Source of the DNA: Archangium lansingense
GTDB lineage: Bacteria > Myxococcota > Myxococcia > Myxococcales > Myxococcaceae
NCBI RefSeq assembly: GCF_026626635.1
Contig: NZ_JAPNKA010000001.1
Span: forward strand, 806,001-870,000
Length of the DNA: 64,000 nucleotides
Reading direction: 5' to 3'
A program made the translations under genes and the position numbers. Position 1 is the first letter of the stretch; every line of letters begins with the position of its first letter. A model generated the notes under the pieces. The model was not told the origin of the DNA. It searched no databases and was given only the letters and a program-made list of their open reading frames with translations. This document shows positions 33,995 to 42,660 of this stretch, one piece after another.

Positions 33995-34561
33995 GTGGAA
34001 TGCGTGCACTATCTACTCAAGGATGACATGCGCATCACAGGACGATGGCACCTGCGCCATCCCGTTGATGAGCATGGCGAGAAGATCAATCCCTGGCAGT
34101 TCACCAAGGGCCAATGGCTCGAGCCCCAGGGGACCATCCGTTTTCCCGTGAAGCCCGACGGGGTTGCGCTGGACTTCACCCTGGATGCATTCCTCACCCC
34201 CGTGGTCCATGGCCGTGTCGTTCAACTCTTCGAGCGGCTGGGCATCCAGGATGTGCAGTTTCTCCCCAGTCAGATTGAGGGCCACTCCGGGCCCTACTTC
34301 ATTCTCAATACCCTGCGTGTCATCCGCTGCATCGACGACACCCGGTGCGAGGAGGTTCAGTACTGGAAACCGGAGGACGGCGAGCCTGAGAAGGTAGGGG
34401 AGTACCGGTTCGTTGCGGGCTTACGCATCGACCCGACGAAAGCAGAAGGGGCCCGAATCTTTCGTCCCTGGGGTTGGCCACTCGCGCTCATCATCTCCGA
34501 GGGCCTCAAGCAGGCCCTGGAGGCCGAGCACATCACCGGCACGCGGTTCGTCGAGGTGTGA
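33995..34561 (+). CDS. Immunity protein for the AHH toxin (Imm11/DUF1629-like)
   Basis: 188 residues from GTG 33995, 6 bp behind the toxin stop. No signal peptide or membrane segment, so it is cytoplasmic, as expected for protection from a nuclease. Segments such as WHLRHPVD, DPW-like NPWQFTKGQ, YFILNTLRVIRCID and FRPWGWPLALIISEGLKQALE resemble the Imm11 (DUF1629) group of immunity proteins common beside polymorphic toxins. Base composition is visibly less GC-rich than in neighbouring genes, in line with exchange of toxin cassettes. Pairing with the toxin rests on position and family. Confidence 0.72.
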   Translation: MECVHYLLKDDMRITGRWHLRHPVDEHGEKINPWQFTKGQWLEPQGTIRFPVKPDGVALDFTLDAFLTPVVHGRVVQLFERLGIQDVQFLPSQIEGHSGPYFILNTLRVIRCIDDTRCEEVQYWKPEDGEPEKVGEYRFVAGLRIDPTKAEGARIFRPWGWPLALIISEGLKQALEAEHITGTRFVEV

Positions 34562-34781
34562 GCGAGCATTCCTCACGGCCCCGGATTGCTTTTGCTCCGG
34601 ACCGCGTTTACCTTTCCGAGCGATGATTCTCCTGACGTGCCAGCGTCGATTTAGCCGCCCCCCGAGCCCCACCAGGCGCCGGGAGGCCGTGCTGCGTCGC
34701 TAGCCCGTTCTCCCATCGCGGATCGCCTCTCGGCGTGACGCTCGCCTGGACCAGGGGTTCGGGGGGGTGTCCGAGCGTCCT

Positions 34782-34803
34782 GGCGTCTTCTGACGCCTTC
34801 TCC
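34782..34803 (+). promoter_or_regulatory. Leader hairpin before the PheRS-like gene
   Basis: GGCGTC-TTCT-GACGCC (34782-34797), a 6-bp stem with a TTCT tetraloop, then TTCTCC. It ends 32 bp before the start codon. It could be an attenuator or an mRNA-stabilising hairpin; the rest of the 268-bp gap shows only a weak CCGGA/TCCGG hairpin near 34580. Confidence 0.4.
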
Positions 34804-34829
34804 CTCCACTCCTGCCCGAGAGCCCTTCC

Positions 34830-35969
34830 ATGTCCGTCTGCATTCTCAGCACCGACGCCGTCCGCCGTGCCCTTTCCATCCGTGACCTGACCGACCCCGC
34901 CGCTGGCCCTCATGCCATGCAGCGCCTTGTCGACGATGCACTCGCCGCCCTCCGCCAGGCCTGGTGCTGTGAGGTCCGCCTGCACCGGCAGAGCCCCATT
35001 GTCTCCGTCTCCGACAACTACGACCGGCTGCGCTACCCGCCCGAGGGCGCCGCCCGCGACGCTCGCTACACGCGCTACGTCTGTGACACCGCCCTGCTGC
35101 GCACCCAGACCTCGGCGATGATTCCCCCGTTGCTGCGTCAGCTCGCCGCCTCGCCCCGTTCTCCCGGTGACGTGCTGCTCGCTTGTCCCGGGCTCGTCTA
35201 CCGTCGCGACTGCATCGACCGGCTCCACACCGGTGAGCCCCACCAGATGGACCTCTGGCGCATCCGCCACGGCGCACCCCTCGGTGTCCGAGAGCTGCTC
35301 CACATGGTGGAGACCGTGGTGCGCGCCCTGCTCCCCGGGCACGAACTGCGCACCACTCCCTCCCAACACCCCTACACCACGGATGGGCTCCAGATGGACG
35401 TCCGTCACGGCGGTGAGTGGGTGGAGATCGGCGAGTGCGGCCTCGCTCACCCGGAGCTGCTCGCTGACAGCGGTCTGGACCCGGCGCGGGTCTCGGGACT
35501 CGCCATGGGGCTCGGGATGGATCGCATCCTCATGTTGCGCAAGGGCCTGGACGACATCCGCCTGCTGCGTGCTGAGGACCCGCGCATCGCCTCGCAGCTG
35601 CTCGACTTGGAGCCGTACCGCGAGGTCTCCTCCATGCCCGCCGTCCGCAGGGACCTCTCCCTGGTGCTCGAGGGCGACGCCACCAGCGAGGAGCTTGGAG
35701 ACCGGGCACGCTCCGCGCTCGGCTCCCGGGCCGACGTGGTGGAGTCCGTCGAGGTGCTCTCGGAGACGCCCTACGAGTCCCTGCCTCCCGCCGCTGTTCG
35801 GCGGCTCGGCATCTCGCCCGGGCAGAAGAACGTGCTGCTGCGAGTGCTGCTGCGCGCGCTCGATCGCTCGTTGACCCACTCCGAGTGCAATGAGCTGCGC
35901 GACTGCCTCTACTCGGCCCTGCACCGGGGCTCTGCCTGGGAGTGGGCGTCAGCCGCCACTCACCCCTGA
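34830..35969 (+). CDS. srmL: Stand-alone PheS-related class II ligase with FDX-ACB domain
   Basis: 379 residues. Residues about 20-260 are a PheS-like class II aminoacyl-tRNA synthetase core: motif 2-like CPGLVYRRDCIDRLHTGEPHQMDLWRI and motif 3-like GLAMGLGMDRILMLRKG. Residues about 290-379 are a ferredoxin-fold anticodon-binding domain of the PheT type (AVRRDLSLVLEGD; SECNELRDCLYSALH). This core plus FDX-ACB layout in one chain resembles mitochondrial PheRS, not the bacterial alpha2beta2 enzyme. I recall such bacterial proteins being named PheS-related mystery ligase (SrmL); function is unknown. The usual PheS N-terminal coiled coil is absent. There is no adjacent partner gene. Confidence 0.75.
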   Translation: MSVCILSTDAVRRALSIRDLTDPAAGPHAMQRLVDDALAALRQAWCCEVRLHRQSPIVSVSDNYDRLRYPPEGAARDARYTRYVCDTALLRTQTSAMIPPLLRQLAASPRSPGDVLLACPGLVYRRDCIDRLHTGEPHQMDLWRIRHGAPLGVRELLHMVETVVRALLPGHELRTTPSQHPYTTDGLQMDVRHGGEWVEIGECGLAHPELLADSGLDPARVSGLAMGLGMDRILMLRKGLDDIRLLRAEDPRIASQLLDLEPYREVSSMPAVRRDLSLVLEGDATSEELGDRARSALGSRADVVESVEVLSETPYESLPPAAVRRLGISPGQKNVLLRVLLRALDRSLTHSECNELRDCLYSALHRGSAWEWASAATHP

Positions 35970-36002
35970 GGCAGGCCCCGAATCAGGGGCACGGCGCGAG
36001 GA

Positions 36003-36665
36003 CTACTCTGCCGCGCCCGTGCCCGGCTTCGCCGCGGTCTCGCGCGCTGCCTGCCCGCGCACCTGCATCGAGCCCATCAGCCGATCAATCCACCGGTGGC
36101 TGATGCCGAAGTTCTTGTCCGGGCAGGCGAAGTGGTGCGCCATGTGGTGCGCGCGCAGCGCCTTGCCCCAGTTGGTCCACGGCTTCTTGTAGTGCACCGC
36201 CCAGTGCAGGTAGTCGTACGCGAGGTAGCCCACGACGATGCCGACGAAGTACGGAATCGTCGCGTCCGGCCGGCCCACCAGCCACAGCAGCCCGCCGATG
36301 ACGATGGCCAGCGGGATGCTCGCGCCCAGGGGCATCACCAGCCGCTGCGGATCATCCGGGTACGTGTGGTGGTAGCCGTGGATGATGGCGTGGAAGCGCC
36401 GGGTGAGTGGCCCGTTTCCCTCCCAGTGAAACAGGTTGCGGTGCAGCGTGTACTCCATGAAGCACCAAGTAAGGAACCCGAGCGGCGCGAACAGGGCGAC
36501 CATCCCCACGCGCGTCGTCCCGCTCCACAGGCTCCAGCCCAGCAGGCCCGTGATGATCGGAATGTAGAAGGCGAACGGAGTGACAGGGTGAATCTTCGAG
36601 GCGGCTTCGAGGAAGTCGTTCTCGAACATCCGCCCGGAGGCGTGGCGCGCGTACTCGGTCTTCAT
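36003..36665 (-). CDS. Fatty-acid hydroxylase superfamily membrane protein (FA2H-like)
   Basis: 220 residues from ATG 36665 (MKTEYARHASG). Four hydrophobic helices and the di-iron His set of the fatty-acid hydroxylase/sterol desaturase superfamily: HRNLFHW, HAIIHGYHHTYPDDPQRLVMP, HWAVHY, and HHMAHHF. The HHTYPDDP element is typical of fatty-acid 2-hydroxylases, which add an alpha-hydroxyl to acyl chains in the membrane. Myxobacteria make 2-hydroxy fatty acids, so lipid modification is a sensible role. No cytochrome b5 domain is present, unlike the yeast and animal enzymes. It is divergent from the cytochrome gene; the 259-bp gap holds an ATATATA island (36758-36764) that may be a promoter element. 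Confidence 0.88.
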   Translation of the reverse strand: MKTEYARHASGRMFENDFLEAASKIHPVTPFAFYIPIITGLLGWSLWSGTTRVGMVALFAPLGFLTWCFMEYTLHRNLFHWEGNGPLTRRFHAIIHGYHHTYPDDPQRLVMPLGASIPLAIVIGGLLWLVGRPDATIPYFVGIVVGYLAYDYLHWAVHYKKPWTNWGKALRAHHMAHHFACPDKNFGISHRWIDRLMGSMQVRGQAARETAAKPGTGAAE

Positions 36666-36924
36666 GGCCTTACCAGGATGGAGGCGGGGTGTCGGTAGGG
36701 GCCGGCCCCCGGAAGGGCAAATGGGTGTTGCAGGGCGGACAGCGCCCACCGCCGTCCATATATACCCCCCGGGCGCGCAGGGGGCGCCACGAAAATCCCC
36801 AGAGCCGCCGCCGTGTCCGATCCCCTCATTTCCGGGCCTGCTCGGAGGACGGGCGGACGGGTGGGGTGTCTACCCTTGGACAGGAAGTTGCGGCATTCTG
36901 GTTTTCCGTGGAGGACGTGATCGG

Positions 36925-38226
36925 ATGCGCCAAAAGCTGCTGAGCACCGTGTATGGCACCCTGCTGATGGGCAGTGCCTTGCTGTCCGGGTGCGCGAGTG
37001 TCTCCAAGACCGCCTATCCCCCCATCCAGGCCGACTCGTCTCCCGAGGCGCTCTCACGCGGTGAGAGTCTCTTCCGCGGCGCCTGCGAGGGCTGCCACCG
37101 CGGACCCGACTCGCAGCGCGCCACCGGTGCGCCCATGAAGGATGCGCCCGGGTGGCTCGGGACGCTCCACACCGCCAACCTCACCGCTCATCCCACCGCT
37201 GGTATCGGCTCGGCGAAGGATGAGGAGCTGGCTCGCGTCATCCGCTACGGCGTCAGCCGCGATGGGCGTCTCATCCCCATGCCCGGCTCCATCATGGGCG
37301 ACAAGGATCTCGCGGCCGTGCTGGGCTTCATGCGCTCCCAGCACCCGCTCTTCGAGGCTGATGCCACCGTGGCGCCCCGCACGCAGTTCTCCTTCCTCGG
37401 CGGGCTGGCCTGGGGCGTGGTGTCCAAGGTGCCCGAGCATCCCGCCTCGGGCATGCCCGTGCCCCCCAAGGGGCCCACCCTCGAGTACGGCCGCTACATG
37501 GCCCACGTGCTCGACTGCGCCGGGTGCCACACCGACAGCCTCGACCCGAAGGACGCCGATGGGTCCAAGGGCTTCTCCGGAGGCCGCGAGTTCCTCGGCG
37601 CCGATGGCAATCCCATCCGCTCCAGCAACCTCACCTTCGATGCCACCGGCCTCCAGGGCTGGAGCTTCGAGGACTTCACCCGCGCCGTGCGCGATGGGCT
37701 CGCCCCCGGCGCCATCGTCCGCTACCCCATGCCCCGCTACCGCGGCGCGGATGACGTGGACCTGAAGGCCGTCTACGAGTACCTGCGCTCGCTGCCTCCG
37801 CGTCGCCACGAGGTGCCCGGTGCCCGCCCCCGCACTGCTCCCGAGGCCGGTGCTCCGTCCGCTCAGGTGATGCCCGGCTCCGTGTCCACCCAGGCGGTGG
37901 AGCCCGGTACTCCTGTGCGCACCTCGGCCGCCGAGCAGCTCGCGACCCTCGTGCTCGCGCAGGCTGAGCCCAAGAAGGATGTGGACCCCGGCGCCCTCTT
38001 CGCCCGGCTGGGCTGCACGCTGTGCCATGCCCCGGGCGCCCGCTACCACGAGCGCATCGTCAAGGCCTCCAGCAAGTCCGAGGACGAGCTGGCGAAGTGG
38101 ATTCGCAACCCCGAGAAGTTCGTCCCCGGCACCACCATGCCCACCTACGCCTCGCTCGTTGACGAGCCCACGGCGCTCGCGCTGGCGAAGTGGATCAAGT
38201 CCGGCGGTCCGGCCTCGCGCAAGTAG
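36925..38226 (+). CDS. Tri-heme cytochrome c lipoprotein
   Basis: 433 residues from ATG 36925, with GGAGG upstream. The signal peptide ends LLSGC, a lipobox. Three c-type heme sites are visible: CEGCH (about residue 52), CAGCH (about 198) and CTLCH (about 366), each in a cytochrome c fold with a distal Met candidate (IPMPGS, YPMPRY, TTMPTY). The third domain is set off by an Ala/Pro linker. It is probably a periplasm-facing electron carrier on the inner or outer membrane, of the kind paired with dehydrogenases. The M55 peptidase gene starts 9 bp after its stop, so the two are probably co-transcribed, though no functional link is obvious. Confidence 0.9.
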   Translation: MRQKLLSTVYGTLLMGSALLSGCASVSKTAYPPIQADSSPEALSRGESLFRGACEGCHRGPDSQRATGAPMKDAPGWLGTLHTANLTAHPTAGIGSAKDEELARVIRYGVSRDGRLIPMPGSIMGDKDLAAVLGFMRSQHPLFEADATVAPRTQFSFLGGLAWGVVSKVPEHPASGMPVPPKGPTLEYGRYMAHVLDCAGCHTDSLDPKDADGSKGFSGGREFLGADGNPIRSSNLTFDATGLQGWSFEDFTRAVRDGLAPGAIVRYPMPRYRGADDVDLKAVYEYLRSLPPRRHEVPGARPRTAPEAGAPSAQVMPGSVSTQAVEPGTPVRTSAAEQLATLVLAQAEPKKDVDPGALFARLGCTLCHAPGARYHERIVKASSKSEDELAKWIRNPEKFVPGTTMPTYASLVDEPTALALAKWIKSGGPASRK

Positions 38227-38235
38227 GAGCGTCTC

Positions 38236-39885
38236 ATGCGGAGTCGTCGGGCGCTGCTCGTTGTGGACCTCGAGGGCGTGGCCGGCGTGGACTCCCCCGG
38301 CGCGCTCATTTCTGGGACTCCGGAGTACACGCGTGCCCAGGCCCTGCTGACGGCCGAGGTGAATGCCGCGGTGGAAGGTCTGCTCGCCGCGGGCTTCCAG
38401 CGGGTGCGGGTGAGCGACAGCCACCTGTGCGGCTCCGGTGAGTCCAACCTGCTGCCCGAGGCGCTGCACCCCGCGGCCGAGCCGTGTTTCCTTCCGGATG
38501 ACGCGTACGCGCCCCACCTCTTCGAGGAGGTGGACGCGGTGGCCTGCCTGGGCATGCACGCGGCGGCGGGCTCGGCGGGCTTCGGCGCGCACACCGTGGA
38601 TCTGCTGGGCGCGTGGACGTGCGCCGGCCGGGCGCTGTCAGAGGCGGACCTCGTGCTGGCGCTGGCCGCGGAGGCCGGGGTGCCCGCGGTGTTCGTCTCG
38701 GGCGATGACGTGCTGCAGGCACAGCTTGGGGGCCGCGTGGGCTACGTGCGCACCAAGGTGGCCCTCTCCGTCACCCGCGCCTTCTCGAGAGAGCCCGAAG
38801 CGGTACTCCCGGAGCTGACCCGCGCCGCTGCGCAGCCAGCTCGGTCCGTGGAGCCGCTCCCGGATGCGCCGCTCGTCCTCACTTTCAAGAGCGGACACCA
38901 GGCGGCACTTGCCTCGGGGGCCGGGGCCCGGCGGTTGGACCACTACCGCGTGGAGGTGGAGGGGCGCACCTTCCGCGAGCGCTACACGCGGGCCCTCGGC
39001 GCTGCGTCGGCCGCGAGCTCCGTGCTGGCGGAGGCGGTGGCGGATGTCCCCGGCAGCTCTGCCTTCACCCGCGACGCCACGGCCCTCTTCCGGCTGCGAG
39101 GGCCTCCCGCGCCCCCGCCCTCCCCGAGGACGGAGGCGGTGGATCGCGCGCTCGGGGCCTTCCTCTCCCTGACGGAGGGGCAGGACGACGAGTCGCGGGC
39201 CCTGCGCGCGCTGACGCTGCACATGCTGGAGGGCCATGCGCCTGGAGCCTTCGCGCGTCGGGGGCTGGGGCCTACGCTGGAGTCGGCGGTGGCCGCGCTG
39301 GCCGAGGTGCCGCTGGCGCTCCCCGACGGGCTGTCTCCGGACGTGGGCATGGCACGGGTGGATGCCTGGTACGTGCGCCGCGAGCGAGGCCTGTCCCACG
39401 CCCCGTTGGAGCCGTACCTCCTCCGCTCTTACCTGGAGCACCTGGACGGCGAGGGCCATGGCCTTCATGCGTGGCTCCTGGGGGAGATGGCCGCCTCGCG
39501 CGGCCTGGACGTGCGCCTGTCCATCCCCGCGAGGGCGATGCGAGAGGCCTCCCGCGTGGCGGACCTCTATTGGCTCACGCACCTGTACCTGCTGGACACT
39601 CGCTACCTGCGTGCCGCACCGAGCCATCCGGACGCGGTGGTGTGGACGGAAGAACTGTTGGTGGCCACGCCTTGGGTGGTGGAGCAGGCCAACGTGGACC
39701 TGGCGGCGGAGCTGGCCTTCTGCCTCCAGTGCGTGGGCGAGGCCGGTGGCGGAGCCCACGAGGCCCTCCTGTCGTTGCTCGTTGAGCACCAGCAACCCGA
39801 TGGGTGCATGGAGGATGCCCATGCCACCGCCGGTGCGCTGATCGCCTTCGCGGGCTCCGAGGAGCGCTCTTCGTTCCCACGGTGA
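38236..39885 (+). CDS. M55 D-aminopeptidase domain fused to an unknown helical domain
   Basis: 549 residues. Residues 1 to about 265 match DppA-type M55 peptidases with every zinc/catalytic position: Asp11 and Glu13 in DLEGVAGV, His63 in SDSH, His108 in GMHAAAG, and Glu136 in SEADLV. DppA removes D-amino acids from short peptides. The remaining about 280 residues are helical (LYWLTHLYLLDTRYLRA; NVDLAAELAFCLQ) and recall DUF6895-type domains; this part is not found in standard DppA, which is about 275 residues. There is no signal peptide. It starts 9 bp after the cytochrome gene. Peptidoglycan-peptide recycling or prey-derived peptide use is possible. Confidence 0.78.
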   Translation: MRSRRALLVVDLEGVAGVDSPGALISGTPEYTRAQALLTAEVNAAVEGLLAAGFQRVRVSDSHLCGSGESNLLPEALHPAAEPCFLPDDAYAPHLFEEVDAVACLGMHAAAGSAGFGAHTVDLLGAWTCAGRALSEADLVLALAAEAGVPAVFVSGDDVLQAQLGGRVGYVRTKVALSVTRAFSREPEAVLPELTRAAAQPARSVEPLPDAPLVLTFKSGHQAALASGAGARRLDHYRVEVEGRTFRERYTRALGAASAASSVLAEAVADVPGSSAFTRDATALFRLRGPPAPPPSPRTEAVDRALGAFLSLTEGQDDESRALRALTLHMLEGHAPGAFARRGLGPTLESAVAALAEVPLALPDGLSPDVGMARVDAWYVRRERGLSHAPLEPYLLRSYLEHLDGEGHGLHAWLLGEMAASRGLDVRLSIPARAMREASRVADLYWLTHLYLLDTRYLRAAPSHPDAVVWTEELLVATPWVVEQANVDLAAELAFCLQCVGEAGGGAHEALLSLLVEHQQPDGCMEDAHATAGALIAFAGSEERSSFPR

Positions 39886-39895
39886 CGAATCGCCG

Positions 39896-39918
39896 GGCGC
39901 CGGGGGGGCGCCATTTTT
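39896..39918 (+). terminator. Short terminator after the M55 gene
   Basis: GGCGCC-GGGGG-GGCGCC (39896-39912) followed by ATTTTT, 10 bp after the stop of the M55 fusion gene. The stem is only 6 bp but very GC-rich. Confidence 0.65.
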
Positions 39919-40160
39919 CCCAGACGGAGCAATGACTTTCCACGGAGAGCCGGTGGGTAGATGTGCGCCCACAAGGTGGGTTGTTGTGCGCTCTACACCC
40001 CGTTGAGCTGATCGTCGAGCGCCAGACGCCCTCGCTGTCGACAGGCAGACCTCTACGGCTTTCCTGGAGTTCCAGCCGATGCCGGGAAAGAGCTGCATCC
40101 CCACCCTGACTTTTGCCCCGCTGGTGAGCTCCAGGGGGTCGAGAGCCGGAGGTGTGAGCC

Positions 40161-41132
40161 ATGGGTTTCACGTCTTTCGAAGGTCTGCGGAGCGGGGTGG
40201 CTGGGCGCGTGGCGGGTCGGAGCATGGTGGCGTGGGTGCTCACGTCGGTGCTCGTCACGGGTTGTGGGGTGGAGGAGCTGCCCTACGAGGAGCAGCAGGG
40301 CCCGGAGCTGCGGACCCAGGAGCAGGCCGCCGTGGAGAACAACGGCCTGTCGCTCAATGGCTTGTCGCTCAATGGCTTGTCGCTCAATGGCCTGTCGCTC
40401 AATGGCTTGTCGCTCAATGGCTTGTCCACCAGGGACTTCGCCACCTGGTTCAACAGCAATCCGGCCGGCAATGACCAGCTGATGCGCTACCTGGTTCTCT
40501 GCGCGGTGCCCGCGAACGAGAGCCGCACCTTCAAGAACCCGTCCACGGGCGTCGCCTACACCTGGCAGGGCGGAATGGGCCTGGCGCCGAACTGGGCGGG
40601 TGGGGCTCCGGCCACCGAGGCGGAGCAGCAGACCATCTCCGCGTGCCTGGCGGCCCACGCCAACAACTACGGGCTGCACGTCCCCATCTCCTTGCTGGGC
40701 CGGGACGCGAACGAGAGCACCATCCCCTTCTCCTCCGAGGAGCTGAAGACCTTCTCCCGGCGCGAGGCATGCTTCTTCGGCAACGCCTTCACGAACGAGG
40801 GACTCTTCGCCGGCAATGATCGCAACGCGCTGGCCCTGGACGAGAGCACCTCGCGCCCGTGCGGCCTGGTGGGCTTCGGGCTCCTCTCCAATCCGGCTTG
40901 CTCGCAGGTGCAGCGCGTGGGCCAGTGCGAGAACTACTGCCAGCTGGAGCCCAACGGCGGCTTCTACACGCAGTGCACCTTCAACGGGAAGACGTACAAG
41001 GCGCTCACCACCCGCATCCGCACCCAGGACGTCAACCACTGTGGCGACGGCGTGTGCCAGCAGGGCGAGCGCTGCGGCTTCGGCATCACCGCGGATAGCT
41101 GCCTGCTGGACTGCGGCTCCTGCGTCCTCTGA
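40161..41132 (+). CDS. Lipoprotein with NGLSL pentapeptide repeats
   Basis: 323 residues. ATG 40161 has GGAGG eight bases upstream; an internal ATG at 40224 would give a shorter signal peptide. The hydrophobic stretch ends VLVTGC, a lipobox. After an acidic linker come five NGLSL units and one NGLST, then a domain with TRDFATWFNSNPAGNDQLMRYLV and a Cys-rich end (HCGDGVCQQGERCGF, then DCGSC). The NGLSL array and 'F..WF..N......MRY.V.CA' body are recurrent in myxobacterial secreted lipoproteins of unknown role. The Cys-rich tail resembles DUF4215-like repeats and is probably disulfide-bonded outside the cell. It is convergent with the P450 gene. Confidence 0.75.
   Translation: MGFTSFEGLRSGVAGRVAGRSMVAWVLTSVLVTGCGVEELPYEEQQGPELRTQEQAAVENNGLSLNGLSLNGLSLNGLSLNGLSLNGLSTRDFATWFNSNPAGNDQLMRYLVLCAVPANESRTFKNPSTGVAYTWQGGMGLAPNWAGGAPATEAEQQTISACLAAHANNYGLHVPISLLGRDANESTIPFSSEELKTFSRREACFFGNAFTNEGLFAGNDRNALALDESTSRPCGLVGFGLLSNPACSQVQRVGQCENYCQLEPNGGFYTQCTFNGKTYKALTTRIRTQDVNHCGDGVCQQGERCGFGITADSCLLDCGSCVL
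40341..40430 (+). repeat. Six 15-bp tandem repeats encoding NGLS(L/T)
   Basis: Units begin at 40341, 40356, 40371, 40386, 40401 and 40416 with consensus AATGGCTTGTCGCTC; the first and fourth use GGCCTG and the sixth ends TCCACC. Near-identical DNA suggests slippage-driven copy number change. Confidence 0.9.
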
Positions 41133-41158
41133 GAGGCCGCAGCGGGCCCCTCGTAGGC

Positions 41159-42550
41159 TCAGGCCGTTCGTTGTATCCGCTGGGTTCCCTCGCGGCGCTC
41201 CACCCGCATGGGCATGGGACCGCGAGGACGCAGGCTGACGTGAGGCTCGGGCACCACCGGCACTCCGGGCACTCCTCGCAGGCGGAAGCGCTGCGCCACC
41301 AGGGTGAGGATGAGCTGCGCCTCCATCATCGCGAAGTTGTTGCCGATGCACTGACGCTGCCCACCGCCAAAAGGCAGGTAGACCCAGCGCGGTCGGTCCT
41401 TGCTGTTCTCCGGGAAGAAGCGCGTCGGGTCGAAGCGCTCCGGCTCGGGCCAGAAGTCCGGGTGGCGGTGGGTGACGTAGGGGACGAGGATGACGATGTC
41501 CCCCTTGGGAATCCGGAAGCCGTCCACCACGTCGTCCTCCACGGGCACGCGGGGAATGGCCCAGATGGGCGGGTAGAGGCGCATGGCCTCCTCGAAGACG
41601 CAGCCCACGTAGCGCAGCTTCGGCAGGTCCGCCACCGTGGGCATCCGTCCGCCGAGCGCCTCGTCCACCTCCTCGTGCAGCCGGGCCTCCACCTCGGGGT
41701 GCTGCTCCAGCAGGTGGAAGGTCCACGCCAGCGAGGTGGCCGTCGTCTCGTGACCGGCCAGCAGGAGCGTCATCACCTCGTCGCGCAGCTGCGCGTCATT
41801 GAAGGTGTCGCCCGTGTCCGCGTCGCTCGCGGCCATCAGCATGCCGAGCAGATCCTCCGTCTGCTTCCCGGACGCGCGGCGCTGGGAAATGAGGCCGCGG
41901 ACGATGCCATCCAGCGTGTCCACCGCCTGGCGGAAGGCGCGGTTGCTGCGCGTGGGCAGCCGGTAGAGCCAGGGCAGGTAGGGCAGGGGGGAGATGATGC
42001 GCTCGTTGGTGACCTCGAGTGCGGTGGTGAAGGCGTCGCCCACGGTGCGGGTGTGCTCGGCCACGTCCACGCCGAAGAGGGCACGCACCACCACGGTGAG
42101 CGTCAGGCGCATCATCTCCTGGAACACCGGCAGCGGCGTGCCCGCGTCCGCCGCGCGCTCCCAGGCCGGGAGCATCTCGGAGATGGTGTCCGTCATGCTC
42201 GTGCCGAGCGCCGCCAGCCGCTCCCGGTGGAAGGCGGGCTGGGCGAGCCGGCGCTGGCGCTTCCAGAAGTCTCCCTCGGCGGTGAGCAGGCCGTTGCCCA
42301 CCAGGGGGCGCGTCTTGTCGAAGACGGTGCCCTTCGTGTAGCGCGCGTTCGCGTCGGCCAGCACGTGCTTGACGTGGTCCGGGTGCGTGAGCTGCTCCAC
42401 GTAGATGTAGCCCATGCGGTAGCGCACCACGTCCCCGAGCCGCTGGCGGCTGTTCAGGTACAGGCCGAGGGGATTGCTCGCGCGCTCAGGCAGGTGGCCC
42501 CAGAGCCAGTGGCCCGGAGGCATGGGAGGCAGGGGTGCGGAGGTCTTCAT
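41159..42550 (-). CDS. Cytochrome P450
   Basis: 463 residues, full length. I-helix oxygen-binding motif AGHETTA, ExxR in EEAMRLYPP, PERF region (PEPERFDPTRF), and heme loop PFGGGQRQCIGN with the Cys ligand near 401. N-terminal 'MPPGHWLWGHL' resembles the proline hinge of class II P450s but there is no membrane anchor. The whole looks CYP4/CYP102-like, so fatty acids or similar lipids are likely substrates. No ferredoxin or reductase gene is next to it. It is divergent from the LOG-like gene, with 110 bp between the starts. Confidence 0.95.
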   Translation of the reverse strand: MKTSAPLPPMPPGHWLWGHLPERASNPLGLYLNSRQRLGDVVRYRMGYIYVEQLTHPDHVKHVLADANARYTKGTVFDKTRPLVGNGLLTAEGDFWKRQRRLAQPAFHRERLAALGTSMTDTISEMLPAWERAADAGTPLPVFQEMMRLTLTVVVRALFGVDVAEHTRTVGDAFTTALEVTNERIISPLPYLPWLYRLPTRSNRAFRQAVDTLDGIVRGLISQRRASGKQTEDLLGMLMAASDADTGDTFNDAQLRDEVMTLLLAGHETTATSLAWTFHLLEQHPEVEARLHEEVDEALGGRMPTVADLPKLRYVGCVFEEAMRLYPPIWAIPRVPVEDDVVDGFRIPKGDIVILVPYVTHRHPDFWPEPERFDPTRFFPENSKDRPRWVYLPFGGGQRQCIGNNFAMMEAQLILTLVAQRFRLRGVPGVPVVPEPHVSLRPRGPMPMRVERREGTQRIQRTA

Positions 42551-42660
42551 GGTGGGCGGGCCGTTTCGTGAAGGCGGTGGGATTGTGTACGCCGCGTGGT
42601 GCAGCCGCCAGCATCCAGGGGTTCACTCCTCCTTCACTCGTCCATTCGTGGAGCGTAGCC

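Noticed and set aside
36758-36764. ATATATA as a firm promoter -10
   Set aside because: No matching -35 at proper distance on either strand; noted only as an AT island in the divergent region.
40341-40430. Possible CRISPR-like repeat
   Set aside because: Units of 15 bp are head-to-tail without spacers, in frame inside a lipoprotein gene; there are no cas genes.
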